Shown here one piece after another: positions 20,420-31,871 of a stretch of 64,000 nt of DNA (within the stretch, counting starts at the first letter, position 1; the number at the start of each line of letters is the position of its first letter). Below the pieces are notes generated by a model. That model was not told the origin of the DNA. It saw only the letters and a list, made by a program, of their open reading frames with translations, and ran no database searches. The DNA lies in NCBI GenBank assembly GCA_028456385.1, contig JALNQF010000111.1, positions 62,001-126,000 on the forward strand. The letters run 5' to 3'. The stretch comes from Ophiosphaerella korrae (Eukaryota; Ascomycota; Dothideomycetes; Pleosporales; Phaeosphaeriaceae). A program made the position numbers and the translations under genes.

Positions 20420-21134
20420 GGATACACTGCGATAACCTACAAACTATTAGGTTAGTTACGAAAGAAAATGAGAGGATCTAGATAGACTTACAGCATGTGA
20501 TTAAGGCAGGAATTCCAGAAGGGACGCTTCGATACCTCCCTACCAAGAGGCGCCGTTCTGGTGTGGTGGGGGAGGGGGTTTCAGAATTGGCGGTCCTATG
20601 TTCTGTGCAGCGCTGGCGGGGGATCCCACTTCACAGTCAGTTAGGGAATTTGAGCTACATAGGAGCTAAGAGCTGCTAATCGCTCTAAGATATTGATTGA
20701 TTAGGAACAATTTAGACCTAGTCCACCCAAGAGACATAGGAACTTCTCAAAAGATGAGAAGAAATCAATCAAGATATCTTTCATCATTAACATTACATCG
20801 ATACTTTGTGGCCACAACGGTATTTTCTCCTAGCTATTTAGCACCCACCTTGCTAGAAAGGGTCTGTAGATCTGATAGAGAACGCGTATTTCCGGGTCCC
20901 CAGTGTCCGTGCACTGGCCACCAACACTCGTGGCTCGGGACTTCGGACTAGGCTAAGGCCGAGATTATCAAATACAGCACGTTGAGGTGAGAGCTAAAGG
21001 CAGCAACGGGGAGACGGGATTGGGGTTAGAACTGGCCTGGTACCGATGACACCAGTCAGCCGGGTTACTTCGCGTGCGTCCTGTATCTTGTATCTTGCGT
21101 CTTGCGACCTGCTCTCCAGCCAACCTCTGCCAGC
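20420..21134. other. Intergenic, no gene seen
   Basis: About 700 bases upstream of the amidohydrolase. Near 21082 a short TCTTG(T/C)GTCTTG-type repeat (CTTGTATCTTGCGTCTTGCG) lies about 40 bases before the start codon. No other feature. Confidence 0.45.
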
Positions 21135-22759
21135 ATGTGCAACTCAAAGTTCGCCCTCATCGCGGTTGTCGTTCTAATCCAAGTCGCGGCGGTGCTTGCT
21201 AAGACGAAGCTGCTGACCGGAGGAACCATCATTGCCTACGACGAGGGACTTCGGCTACCTAAGGTCATTCGCGGTGGAGCTCTCATCGTCAAAGATGACC
21301 GGGTCGATCGGATTTTCGACCAAGCTCCCTCAAATGGCAGCTTCCCCGCTAATACTGAAGTGATCGATTGCACCGACAAGATTATTACTCCTGGCTTCAT
21401 CGACACCCACCGTCATGGATGGCAGACTGCCTTCAAGACTATGGGCTCCAACACAACGCTGAGTGACTATCTTGTTCGCTACAGTTCCGTGGTGGCTCAG
21501 CCGCTGTTTACTCCGGAAGATATATACATCAGCCAGAAGGTCGGCATATTTGAGGCTCTTAACGCTGGTACAACAACTATTCTCGACTACGCGCATCATA
21601 CCTGGACACGCGAGCATGCTGCAGCTGGATACAATGGATCGATCGATAGTGGTGCAAGAGTCTACTTTGCCTATGCATTCCAAAACGTCAGTACTAGTAA
21701 TTTCACTGTACAAGAACAACTACAGCAATGGCGCGAGCTGGATGCTAGGAAGGCAAGCAATCTTACTTCGCTCGTCATATCATATGATGATTTTACTGCA
21801 AACCCATACGGAAAGAATACGCAAGATATAATCAATCTTGCAAAGTAAGCAATCCCCCCGCTGCGTCTCAGATGTCATGGCTAATTAGTGTGACAGAAAA
21901 GCCAAGATCCAAGTTCTTACCAGTCACCACGTCGCTGGTCCATGGAACCGTATGTATCTAGAATTCGCATCTTTCTACAGCTACTGACGCCAGCGGAACA
22001 GTTGGCAACGCCCCCGAGGATCTCCACAACGCCGGTATCCTCAACACCAGCATCGCAATTGTTATTGCGCACGCTTCCGGCATCTCCGCACATGGGGCAA
22101 CACTCCTACGTGCTACGAATCAACACATATCCATCACCCCTGAGAGCGAAATGCACTACGGCCACTTACACCCAACCTCGCATCTCATCGCTGACCAAGG
22201 TTCTTTCGGCGTCGATACTCACTTTACCTTCTCAACCGACATTCTGACCCAGGCACGCCTCTGGCTCCAATCAACTCGCTACAGGATGTATTCGAATACA
22301 ATCGACCGCTGGCAGATCCCCAACTCCAACCCCTTCTCCGTGGCGCAAGCATTTCTCCTTGCTACGCGAAACGGCGGACTCGCTCTCGGTCGCAAGGATC
22401 TAGGCGTCATCACCGAGGGCGCAAAGGCAGATTTGCTTGTCTGGGACGGAAGGTCACCCTCGCTTCTCGGATGGGCAGATCCTATTGCGGCCGTCATCCT
22501 ACATGCGAGCATCGGCGACATCAATGACGTTCTTGTCGACGGAAACTTTGTGAAACGCGATAAGAAGCTGACCATCAAGGGCTACGGTGATGATGTTGAT
22601 AAATTCTTGGACATCGCAAAACGCATCCAGCAGAAGCTACGGGACACGCCGCTCGTACCTCAGACAGGAGAATGGCTGGGAGGATTCACCTTCGGAGAGC
22701 AGTACCAGATCGACGTGCAGAGTGGAAATGGCACGGGGTACGGGCCGAGCTATATTTGA
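21135..22759 (+). CDS. Amidohydrolase-superfamily metal-dependent hydrolase, probably secreted
   Basis: Hydrolase of the cytosine deaminase/imidazolonepropionase-like branch of the amidohydrolase superfamily. Exons 21135-21844, 21897-21949 and 22002-22759 join in phase to 506 residues. An N-terminal signal-like stretch (FALIAVVVLIQVAAVLA) precedes the composite domain (TGGTIIAYDEG). The metal motif HxH is seen in FIDTHRHGW (His 92 and 94), a further histidine pair lies in the small exon 2 (LTSHHVAGPW), and an aspartate in FGVDTHF. The C-terminal GVITEGAKADLLVWDG is the usual end of the family's outer domain. I chose ATG 21135 because it gives the signal peptide; the frame also opens at ATG 21102. 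Substrate cannot be told. A secreted form is unusual for the superfamily but is known in fungi. Confidence 0.87.
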
Positions 22760-23133
22760 GTATTGTGTGTAGATTGTGGGCGGCGATTGATGATCCGGTG
22801 GCAGGTGCAATGAGCCAGTCAAAGTACCTATAACATATTTTGTCAGATTTTGCAGGACTTTCACAATCCTCCGAGGACATCTTTCGGGTGCTTCTAACCA
22901 TGCGTACTCGTTATCTCCCAGTTATATGCGCCTTGATCAATCCACAGCGCCCAATGCGGTGTCTTCCAAAATACAACCCATCAACATATCTACTAGAACG
23001 ATGCATTAAATAGCGCCAGCCCTCTGCTCTATCTTAGCTATTGTTGGGATGTCTTGCAAAATTCATACAAAGTTCTACAAACCAAGGGAGGATTCCATTC
23101 TTTACTAGTATTATTCCAGCATTCATTCGATTG
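22760..23133. other. Intergenic, no gene seen
   Basis: About 370 bases between the amidohydrolase and the end of the P450 pseudogene. Nothing recognised. Confidence 0.4.
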
Positions 23134-24480
23134 CTACATGACTCTATGAAGGGCATAAGCATAGCTGCTATTGAAAAGAAACGAATGAAACTTACTGTGA
23201 GTTGAGCGACAATAAGATTCCCTCCTGAAAAAGAGCGTCCCCTATCTTAATACCACCCTTAGGAGCTATGCGAGGAAAGCCAAAAGGACTAGGACTAAAC
23301 ACTCGCATGGCTTCGTAGAGATAAGGCCTGAGGTAGGGGAGGTTGAGCGAGTCTTTATAACGGACTACGCGGGGCTGATAATGGCCTTTAGCCTACGCAA
23401 CTTTGATTTCATTTCTTGCTCGCTCCCACGACTCTGGATATTGGGCCAAGGAGTAGATGCATGCTCGAAGAGCACCTGAACTGGTCAGCAAGAGGGTTGC
23501 CAATAGTGACAATGAGCATACATGAAACAGTATCAGAACCCGCTGCGACACTGACAGTTGCTTGGGCCTTAACTTCACGATCAGTCAGCTTGTCTGGGTG
23601 GCTTTGCTGTTCTTTCAGCCAATGGGCAAAAATGTTGAAGCGTGAGTCAGGGTTCGCTTTGGGCTTCTCCAAAGCTACTTTCGAAACAGTGAACAGACAA
23701 CCCATCGGCAACAAGCCTAACCAGGTGATAACTGGGTCCGCAACGAAAAAGCGGTGAAACCAGAGATAGTATCCAGCAACGGCCAAGTACCTATTTAGAG
23801 ACCTGCTGTTTTGGATTGACCCACAATGTCTTCTTTGGTTATGAAACCAAAGATTCTGAAAAGACTGCTTCGCCTGTGTTGTCAAATACAGTGTAAGTGA
23901 AGAACTTGTCCAGATGTATAGGCTTCTGCGTTTCCGAGTATCGGTTCATCCAATTGAGGATATGTTCGATGTTAGTATCAAAATGCCCGTCTGAACATAA
24001 TAGATTCGGAATTGTGTATCCTGAGTCAAAGTGCTTTGACCGCTGGATCTTCCCCTTGGGGTCCAAGTAGACTGGAGAGTAACGAAGCGCCAATCTGGCA
24101 TAGAGAAGACCCAATACCAATCCTCCCAAGTCTCAATAAGTACACATCCATAATCCGAACCGGATCGATGGTCCACAGTACGCGTACCTTGAGAAGTGAC
24201 CCTTGAAGCAGAATGGTAGGTCCATCTGGATGGCTGACGCTCACTTCATTTGGGGCTATACAAACAAAATAACCACATTTTTTGTGTAGAGTCGGGAGAG
24301 TGGTATTATAATCGCCTTGAAAGATGTGATACGCGTGCCAAAGGCGGGTAATAGATGCCCAAAACGGGCCCGGTACCTGGGACACAGAAACGAAAAGTAA
24401 CGACGACGTATGGCGATAGTAATGATAATCAAGAATATTCCTGATATGGCCTGCGCATTCGGTAATGTGAAGCTCGTCAT
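23134..24480 (-). pseudogene. Cytochrome P450 pseudogene
   Basis: Family order is kept across several frames on the minus strand. There is a membrane anchor (ISGIFLIIITIAI), the hinge VPGPFWAS in a shifted frame, IAPNEVSVSHPDG, then PDWRF and RYSPVYLDPKGK in two different frames. Next come HLDKFFTYTVFDNTGEAVFSE, the I-helix VSVAAGSDTVS, and LPYLRPYLYEAMR with the ExxR motif. After a plausible GTAAGT...AATAG intron the frame reads SYALHRV and stops at 23134-23136. The heme-binding loop with its essential cysteine is absent. At least two frameshifts, extra stops and a missing C-terminus make it non-functional. It resembles benzoate-hydroxylase or pisatin-demethylase-like fungal P450s, by recall only. 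Confidence 0.82.
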
Positions 24481-24945
24481 ATCTGTAAGCACGGAGGTTG
24501 CCGGTCCATTCAACTGACGGGTGAAGAAGTCAAGGAAGGCTAAGTAGCCAATAGGGCATATAGCTGCCTTTCAAACGCATATCAATAATGGATTGCCACT
24601 CTAACTTTATTGCGTTCTAAAATTCGGTCTCTGAACGATGAGACAAAGTCGCCCAACGACAGGATCTTTAGTATAGAAGATTAGCTGCAAAGCAGTTCTA
24701 TCGACTCCAGACGAGCCTCGAACTCGCGCGCTCCGGAGTGCTCGACATCCCAGAGTGTGAGCTGGCACGGCATGCAGCTTCTGATCAGCGCTAGACTACC
24801 TTGTAAGGGAATGAATGATTCCTCGCGGCTGCATCTTTCGGGTTTGATTGTATAGACGGTTCAGGTTATCAATTTGTACGTAAATCATAGGCGCGGCGTT
24901 AATAGTTAAAATAGCTATACAAAGATGGAACTAAAATTTTAGGAT

Positions 24946-25470
24946 TTATTATTAAGCTGTTGTCAAGATATCAAGCTACAGTTTTTGCGATCCTGGTTGC
25001 TAGTTTGGCCCGGTTACTGGTGGAACATAATTAACTTAGGAAGTAAATTTATTATGCAGTTCTAGAGGTATAGTAATTTGGCTCAAAATTGGGGCTAAAA
25101 CTCGACAACTTTATAACGGCAAGGTTTATCACCCTGGAACTTCAACAGGAGTCTTGAAGTAGGTACATAGTGCTTATTATAAAATTCTAGAATTTATTAT
25201 TAAGCTGTTGATGAGATATTAAGGTATAGTTTTTGCGATTTTTAGCGATTCTTGGGGTTGGCGGGATTGTGGTGGAACACGTCAACATGTTTTATTGGTA
25301 AGCTGCGCACCCCAAAAACCACCAAAAATCACGAAAACCCCACCTTAAGATGTCAACAACTACTGCGCAGAAAGATTTAATATTATGACATAGGCTTTTT
25401 ATGCTCCTTCTAAGACATATATCTTACTCTTAAGGTTTATACTTAAGCTGTTATCAAGATATAACAATTT
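24946..25470 (+). repeat. Three diverged copies of an AT-rich repeat unit
   Basis: Units start near 24946, 25190 and 25430, spaced about 240 bp. The first two share TTTATTATTAAGCTGTTG, then AGTTTTTGCGAT and, 50-60 bases further, TGGTGGAACA. Differences are mostly C/T and G/A, which fits repeat-induced point mutation. The third copy is partly displaced by the MITE insertion. Confidence 0.55.
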
Positions 25471-25659
25471 GGGAGCTAAAACAGTTCGAAAATTGTATAT
25501 CTTAGGAATTACTAGATATTATTTTTCTATATATACATAATATACTCTAGAATGGGATAAAAGACTATATTAAAAATCTTAGACTGTTCTGCGCAGTAGT
25601 TGTTGAGATCTTAAAGTGCGGTTTTCGTGATTTTTGGTGGTTTTTTGGGGTGCGCAGCT
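25301..25659. mobile_element. MITE with about 70-bp terminal inverted repeats
   Basis: The left end (AGCTGCGCACCCC..., 25301 to about 25370) matches the reverse complement of the right end (about 25590-25659) with only a few differences. TA flanks both ends (25299-25300 and 25660-25661), pointing to a Tc1/mariner-type transposase. The 359-bp unit has no coding capacity. Confidence 0.85.
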
Positions 25660-26183
25660 TACTGATGACGTTAACTACGCTTCGAGGGCGGGACGAGCTG
25701 CATCAGTGCCCGCTGCACCGTAGATGAATAATGTAGAAGGAGAAGGATTTGCATCAAGCCCGCTCATGGTTTCCTTGTAAAGCTGACCGGATGCGAAATA
25801 GTCTCGACGCGTCCGAATGCAGCCAAGATAGAGTCGCAGTTTCTTGGGTGCACCTGGGCAGTGCGTCGCCAACTCTGGGCGCTGACTCGGATGCCTTCAC
25901 TGCCAAACCGCCCACCCCTAGCTCTCTTGGGATCGTTCACTGATCACCACACCTTATTCACTAGAGATTCTCAGTGATACAGGTGCACTATAGCTATTCC
26001 TGCGGGTGCCTTCATTCACCGGTGTCCAATATCAAGAGTCTTAGCGGGAAGCTGCGCCGCCTGCCTGCCAAAGACCCTGCTTTGTCTCTTAGCCCCTCAC
26101 TTTGAATCGTTCCGGGCCAAGTCCTCCTCTACAACTTGTCCAGAGAAGCTTCAACTTAGCAGAAGTTACCCAAGTCTGGAGCT

Positions 26184-27226
26184 ATGGCAGGAACCATCAT
26201 ACTCACTGGAGCAAACAGCTCCCTCGGTATCCCTGCGGCCGAGCATCTTCTCTCATCCTATCCTGACTACACCGCCATCTTCACTGTGAGGAATGCTTCT
26301 GAGTCCGACGCAAACACAACCAAGTTACGCGACGCTATTGCTCGCTCCTCCAACACAAAGGCTACGGTTCACGCCCTCGATCTCTCCAGTTTGTCGGCGG
26401 TCCACGCTTTTGCGGACCAGATCTCCTCTGACATCTCGAGTGGGAAGTATCCTCCTCTCGCCGCCATCATCGCCAATGCCTACTACTGGAACTTGGTCGG
26501 TGACCCGGAAATCACCTCAGATGGTTTCGACAAGACCTTCGAAGTTGCTCACATTGCACATTCGGCTCTCATTCTCCGACTCATAGGTAGCTTTGGTGAG
26601 AAAGGCCGTGTGATCCTCTTGTCAAGTGACTCTCACTGGCCTGGCAAGAACTCGATTGAGAAATACCCTCCTGTCATTCCCAGCAATTTAGATGAGTTGA
26701 TCAGGCCTGTATCTTATGCAGACAAGCAAGGGCGTGGCTACCAAAGGTATGCCATCGCCAAACTAGCCATCACAACATGGTTATATCCCCTCAATAGGTA
26801 CCTTCAGAAGGTAAGTGGGTATGATTCGGCCTCCTCTGGCTTGCTAACTCAATCAAGGATGCATCCCTATCCAAGATCAGCGCCGTTGCCATCAACCCAG
26901 GCAACCTCGTTGATTCGCGCGCCCTAACAAGCAATACTCCGGCCAGCCTACAAAGAATGCAACGATTCATCCTCAAGCCTCTCCTGCCCCTCCTCAAGAT
27001 CCTGATGGGGCCGACTTTGCGTACTGCTCGCCCCGCTGGTATCGATGTCATTGAGCTTTCCGTCAACCCTAAGTATGCAGACAAGAGAGGTTTTTACACA
27101 CTGCTGCAAGAGGACCAGAGCTCCCCAGACAGTCAAGATGAGACCAAGCAGGAGAGTCTCTGGAAGAAGACTCTGGAATGGGCGAGGATCACACCAGAGA
27201 ACACCGCTCTGAGAGCTGGATTATGA
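26184..27226 (+). CDS. Short-chain dehydrogenase/reductase
   Basis: NAD(P)-dependent oxidoreductase with a Rossmann fold. Two exons, 26184-26810 and 26858-27226, separated by a 47-bp intron with a clear GCTAAC branch site, give 331 residues. The nucleotide loop TGANSSLG is at residues 8-15, the DLSS segment follows, the NNAG-like position reads IIANAYYW, the serine strand is VILLSSDSHWPG, and the catalytic YAIAK (Tyr 189, Lys 193) is intact. It is longer at the C-terminus than minimal family members and is most like the fungal dehydrogenases of the light-dependent protochlorophyllide reductase-like or retinol dehydrogenase-like type. No pathway partner is next to it, so the substrate is unknown. 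Confidence 0.9.
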
Positions 27227-30200
27227 GTCATGGGTCATGAGTTGCTTTTTTAATTTGCCAGGTAAGCTTTTAAAGGCGTCTATTGCAACTACTACGATAT
27301 CGCAATGCGTACCTGAGCCCCATGTATTTGTTCTAAATGCTAAACCTTGGGGTATGGTGTGGTGTAGTAGGATCGCACGTGATCGGAGAGGCTCAGGTTA
27401 GCCTTGCGGCTCTGTAGGGGCTCCGAGTGAGATCGGATGAGGAATATAGACACCGACGCCAGCTCGTCAAGTAGCTACTCAAGCCATATATTCAACTCAT
27501 CTCACCGACTGCGGGCCGGCACCTGCCTCCTACTACTACGTGCATCCCAGTATGACACAATGGTTAGGTGATGCGTCTTCAAATCTCAACTCAATTTTCA
27601 TTCTTGCTTTGCTCGATCTGCAAACCTCTTCAAGAAGGGTGAAATCTCCAACTTTTTGCATGCCGTCTGCCAGTCTGAGCTCCACTTTCGGTGGAAGGGC
27701 TGATAACCCAGAAGGCCTCTTTCCACCTCCCCACTACGATACCCGTCAACTGTGCAGGCCTTTTGCTGAACAGAAGCCAGCTCGGGAATGACATGTACGG
27801 ATCCCGTACGGGATTTCAGGTGTATGGTAAGCCGAATGCAGTTAGGGCTGTAGTTGAATCAGTGATCTGCACTAAGGCCCCGACGAATGCTTCACGGCGT
27901 TGAATACACTGCGTGGAAACGCACTTCGCTTCGTGTATAATAAGCGTTGTTTTGGCTGCAATCATGTGTTCATCTTCAGCTCGTGCCACGACTGCATTAG
28001 GAGAGCATTGGCCTCAGCATTGAGATGAGCACCCGGCGTTAAACCACTCTTCATCTGACGTCGATACGAACTCCTTCCAACTCACCTGGGTATCACCCTA
28101 TTAGATCAAGCAGCCTCTTACGATAAGAAATAGCGCAGCGCAGCGCAACCGCAAGGTGGATATTGAATCAGAAAGAAACAAATAACCGACAATGAGCAAG
28201 GGACGGGCCCGCCAGGACACCTCCCCTTCCCCCTCTTCTTCAAAATCCTCCACTATTGCGACGAAAACTTCGCCCTTGCCCTCAACCTCCAGCAGCAAGC
28301 TTTCGCAACAGTACAGAGGCAGGCATACCGCCGGCTGTGTGAATATGCTTCTTGAATCCCGGATCCCGACATCCAGCTCGCGCGCCTCAACCCGCTGGTT
28401 GGATGTGCCTGGTGCTGTTCCTGCACGTCTTTGGGTTTCCGCACGGAGCTCTCCTTCTCAAGTCGGTTACGTCTTTCCCTCCTGCTGCTTTCATCACATC
28501 CTCCAATGTTCCGCCATGGGTGCCAGCCTGGCTGTCATCAAATTTATCGACTCGGTTGTCATTTTCGACATTGTCCTTCTCTTGCCCCCAAGCCGTAGCA
28601 GCACAGCTAATCCAGCCCGCCGCCTTGCTTGTCGCGGTCCTTCTTTTCCAGCGCTATTCACGGGTGGAATGACCTGATCGACGCGCCAGGCGACGCACTC
28701 GTCACACACGAGCGGGAACGCCCTGTCGTGCGCAGTGTTGTTCACGATAATTCAAGGCGTGGCCGGCGCCGCGCTTCTCGCAATAATGCCGCCCAATCCC
28801 GAGGATAATGTGCGAGTTGCCTGGCCAAGCAGTAGCGAACCTGTACTACCCGTGGGCGAAGCGGCACACACATTTTGCACAGTACGTACTAGGCGTGTGT
28901 CTTGCGTGGGGTGGCGCTGTGGGCACGGCGGGCGTTCTTGAGGCAGCAGAACCAGGAAAAAGGGACGATATCTAGACCGGCACAACGGGAACGAGCACCG
29001 GGTGCTTGCTGCCACTGGGTACAATGATCATCAAAGTTGATTTGAGGCATCCGTCGAGCTGTTGGTGGTGGTTCAGGTATGGATTTTGGCTCGCTGGTGG
29101 ATCGACAGCAGTGGGTCTGATATTAGCGTGCTTATTATGAAATCGGAAAGCCACAGAAGCTATAACGGTGGAACGTAAGACAAGTTGTTTCCTGATCATG
29201 AACAAACGCGGAAGAAATTCTCAAGTTTGAATGTGGATTATCATATACCGTTTGTTCCTCACCGTCGTAATCGTGTAGCCCGCTGCTCCCGCGCAAAATT
29301 GCCTGCGTTCTCTTATCTAGAGCTAGGGCTCTTTCGCTCAGTAGAGTTAAGGCCCTGGCAGCTCCTAATTCAGAACGCAAGTCATCTGGACAGCACGGGT
29401 GCATTGCGATGGTTTGTCTTGGCTGTGTAAACTGCGACTACGCCTGGAAGCGGCACAATATTGGAATTCACACGTGGCTCCAGGGAACAAGGGATGACTC
29501 TAAGATAGTCCGCTTAGTGAACGAATTCCTTCGTTCTGAAAACAAACTTTATTCGCTGGAGAAGTCACATTGAAACCTACGAGGCAACTCGTGGTAGCAA
29601 AGAGATGAACATCGCGCTAACGCGATACAGAATAGTCAATGTATGTAGGATGATCTCAGACATCGCGGTGCTTACTTCCTCGTCTCCTTCACACCTGAAT
29701 GTCATTACATGTAAATATCACGCATTGGATGCTGTTGGGGCTACCCCGCGTAGACGGACGTACACATAATCCCTCCGGTCTAGGCAAATCTCAAGACTAA
29801 GTTGCTGTCTTTCATATCAATCCAAATTTCTCGTTGGCAATTCACACTATCAAGTTATCTTCTACAACCCAACATGATTCTTTTTTTTCAGAGTCTAATT
29901 TATACATCAATTTACATTACCGTCATGAAAAATATGAAAAACTGCTCCCCAGTCAGCCACAGTCAGGCATTCTTCGTTGGTTATTATCAAATTAGGGCTA
30001 CCATGCCTGAATCAATTCATGTAAACCCTTCCTAGATCGGCTTCAATTCCTGAATTCGTAGACACTCACATGTGCTATTCCATGGCTCTTGTGAATGTAC
30101 ACAAACATTGTGTTCAGGCTCTCGCACTTTCACTACAATGTTCCGTTTGCTGTTGCGTCACATTACTCACTTAAAATTTCCGCCGGCGCTTACATAGTTG

Positions 30201-30336
30201 CCTATGGTAATTTTCCTACAAAAAAAAAACACACTGAACTGCACTCTCCCACCACCCAAGCTCAACTTGCCAACCAACAATCTGCGACCGTTTCTCGCGA
30301 AGCTCCGATCCGTCAGTGCAACCCGAGAACTACAAG
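27227..30336. other. Long intergenic stretch with degenerate coding traces
   Basis: No intact gene is supported in 3.1 kb. At about 28213-28350 a plus-strand frame reads like protein (FPLFFKILHYCDENFALALN, then RRLCEYA), then meets a stop; it could be a dead F-box-like gene. At about 29150-29300 the minus strand reads SGLHDYDGEEQTVYD and similar, also without a gene structure. The rest holds nothing I can name. The last 150 bases are the promoter of the gene at 30337. Confidence 0.35.
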
Positions 30337-31419
30337 ATGGAGATAGATCCTGTTGCTCTCTATGGGCCCCAGGAGTGCAACCTCAACCTCGCCGCATTCT
30401 TGTCAGGCGTCGACGATGAGTCTGTTCTCCGCCACTTCCTCAGATATCCGCTGCTTGGTGCACCTCCACTGTTGAACGACGCTGCTGTCGTCTGCCTCGA
30501 CATCGAGTGGTGGTCCAAGGAGCCCAAACCCACCACTGAAATCGGTATCGCTGAGCTAATGTTACGTGGTCAAGGTCTTTCAGCCCATGCCGAGAATATT
30601 CTCAGTGGCATTCAGGTCGCCCATGCTCGCATCATTCCCTACGCGCACCTTCGCAACAACTTCCCGGGCGCAGGAAACCCCGAAAAGTTTCACTTTGGAA
30701 CTAGCAAGTTTGTCACTATGGAAGAGGCACGTGATGTCATCGTTGACACTTTCGTGCGTCCTCGCCAGAACGGCGACGGTTCTCTCCAGCCCATTATTCT
30801 CATCGGACATGCTGTTGACAACGAATTTGACCATATCCAGCGCGTTTTTGGTGTTGACTTACGTACCTACCGCACCGTAGTCAAGGTCATCGATACTCAA
30901 GTCATGGCGGCCAACGCAGGCATCACAGGCCCTCGAGGTCCTAATATCGGTCTCGGGGACCTCCTCGACTACTTCAACATTCGCATTGATGACTTGCATA
31001 CAGCTGGCAATGACACTGCAGGCACTCTGATGGCAGCTGTCCTTATGTCGCTCCGACGCGATCTCTACCCGTTCCACTTCCCGAAGCCACCTGCTATGAT
31101 GCATGGCCGTCATATGCAGCTTGTCGTTGAGCGTGTAATGGCGATCGCAAAGTCGCATCCACCGCCATCCTGGGGTGTTTCGGTCTACTGTACGCGTTGT
31201 GATCGCTATAATCACTTACGTGAGGACTGTCTCGCCATGATCAGTTGTGCTATCTGCAAGAACTGTGCGTCTCAAAAAATTAGCCGAGCTTTTAACACTC
31301 ATGCAACGTCCAAGTGCACCCTTCAATACACTGGTCCGCCAAAGAGTGGACGTTTCGTCCTCAATGAGTTCATGGAGTATGAAGCCGTGCTTGGCGATGA
31401 GAACCGAGACTGGGACTAG
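30337..31419 (+). CDS. Gfd2/YDR514C-like RNase H-fold protein with intact DEDDh residues and zinc knuckle
   Basis: A single exon of 360 residues from ATG 30337. The domain matches the Gfd2/YDR514C-like family, an RNase H-like fold related to DEDD exonucleases. The catalytic set looks complete: Asp 55 and Glu 57 in VCLDIEWW, Asp 161 in LIGHAVDNEFDHI, and His 221 with Asp 226 in DLHTAGNDTAGTL. The C-terminus carries YCTRCDRYNHLREDC, a CX2CX4HX4C zinc knuckle, followed by CAICKNC and a later His and Cys that may form a second site. A 3'-5' exonuclease acting on RNA or DNA, guided by the knuckle, is a fair inference. The yeast relative Gfd2 is linked to mRNA export. The diverged, catalytically damaged paralog lies at 12687-13682. 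Confidence 0.86.
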   Translation: MEIDPVALYGPQECNLNLAAFLSGVDDESVLRHFLRYPLLGAPPLLNDAAVVCLDIEWWSKEPKPTTEIGIAELMLRGQGLSAHAENILSGIQVAHARIIPYAHLRNNFPGAGNPEKFHFGTSKFVTMEEARDVIVDTFVRPRQNGDGSLQPIILIGHAVDNEFDHIQRVFGVDLRTYRTVVKVIDTQVMAANAGITGPRGPNIGLGDLLDYFNIRIDDLHTAGNDTAGTLMAAVLMSLRRDLYPFHFPKPPAMMHGRHMQLVVERVMAIAKSHPPPSWGVSVYCTRCDRYNHLREDCLAMISCAICKNCASQKISRAFNTHATSKCTLQYTGPPKSGRFVLNEFMEYEAVLGDENRDWD

Positions 31420-31871
31420 GTAAGCTAACATGGGGATAGCTCCCAAGCTAGAAATCTCTGAGGCTGTCCTCTGGCTCAAGCATTTGAGAATCGATTAGGA
31501 ATGATATGGGATAGGAGGAAATGACGGGAAGGCCTTGAATATATCATAATCACTGGACTACAGAATGGCTTCGGGATAATTACGGAAGAAGAATGAACGA
31601 TCGGTGCACAGCCAGAGAAATGCAACACTTCTACCCATTATGTTTTCAACATTACTTTAAACATCCAAAGTGTTGTTCACTATGTAAAAAATTATGACTC
31701 GTGACGCATGCTAAGCTGCAATTCTAGGTATTATGGTCCCCTATTTGGACGTGTTTCAGAGATCCGTGGAGATGAAACGCCCGACGCAACACCATGTCGT
31801 GACCGCATCTCGAATCTCAATAACACCTAACTTCTCAATCATTCTTTCCATACACCATCAATGTCGTCGTT
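31420..31871. other. Intergenic, no gene seen
   Basis: About 450 bases between two plus-strand genes. No recognisable feature. Confidence 0.45.

Larger units (their letters stand above)
24481..26183. other. Intergenic, AT-rich repeats and a MITE
   Basis: No gene is supported. 24900-25660 is AT-rich with three related units near 24946, 25190 and 25430 (consensus TTATTATTAAGCTGTT-TCAAGATAT) and the MITE at 25301-25659. 25700-26183 is ordinary upstream sequence of the dehydrogenase gene. Confidence 0.55.

Noticed and set aside
7019..24480. A secondary-metabolite cluster built from the methyltransferase, amidohydrolase and P450
   Set aside because: There is no backbone enzyme or cluster regulator, the genes are far apart and the P450 is dead.
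24700..24800. Possible tRNA on the minus strand (B-box-like GAGTTCGAGGCTC with a fitting T-stem)
   Set aside because: The 5' acceptor strand does not pair with the 3' strand and no anticodon arm can be drawn.
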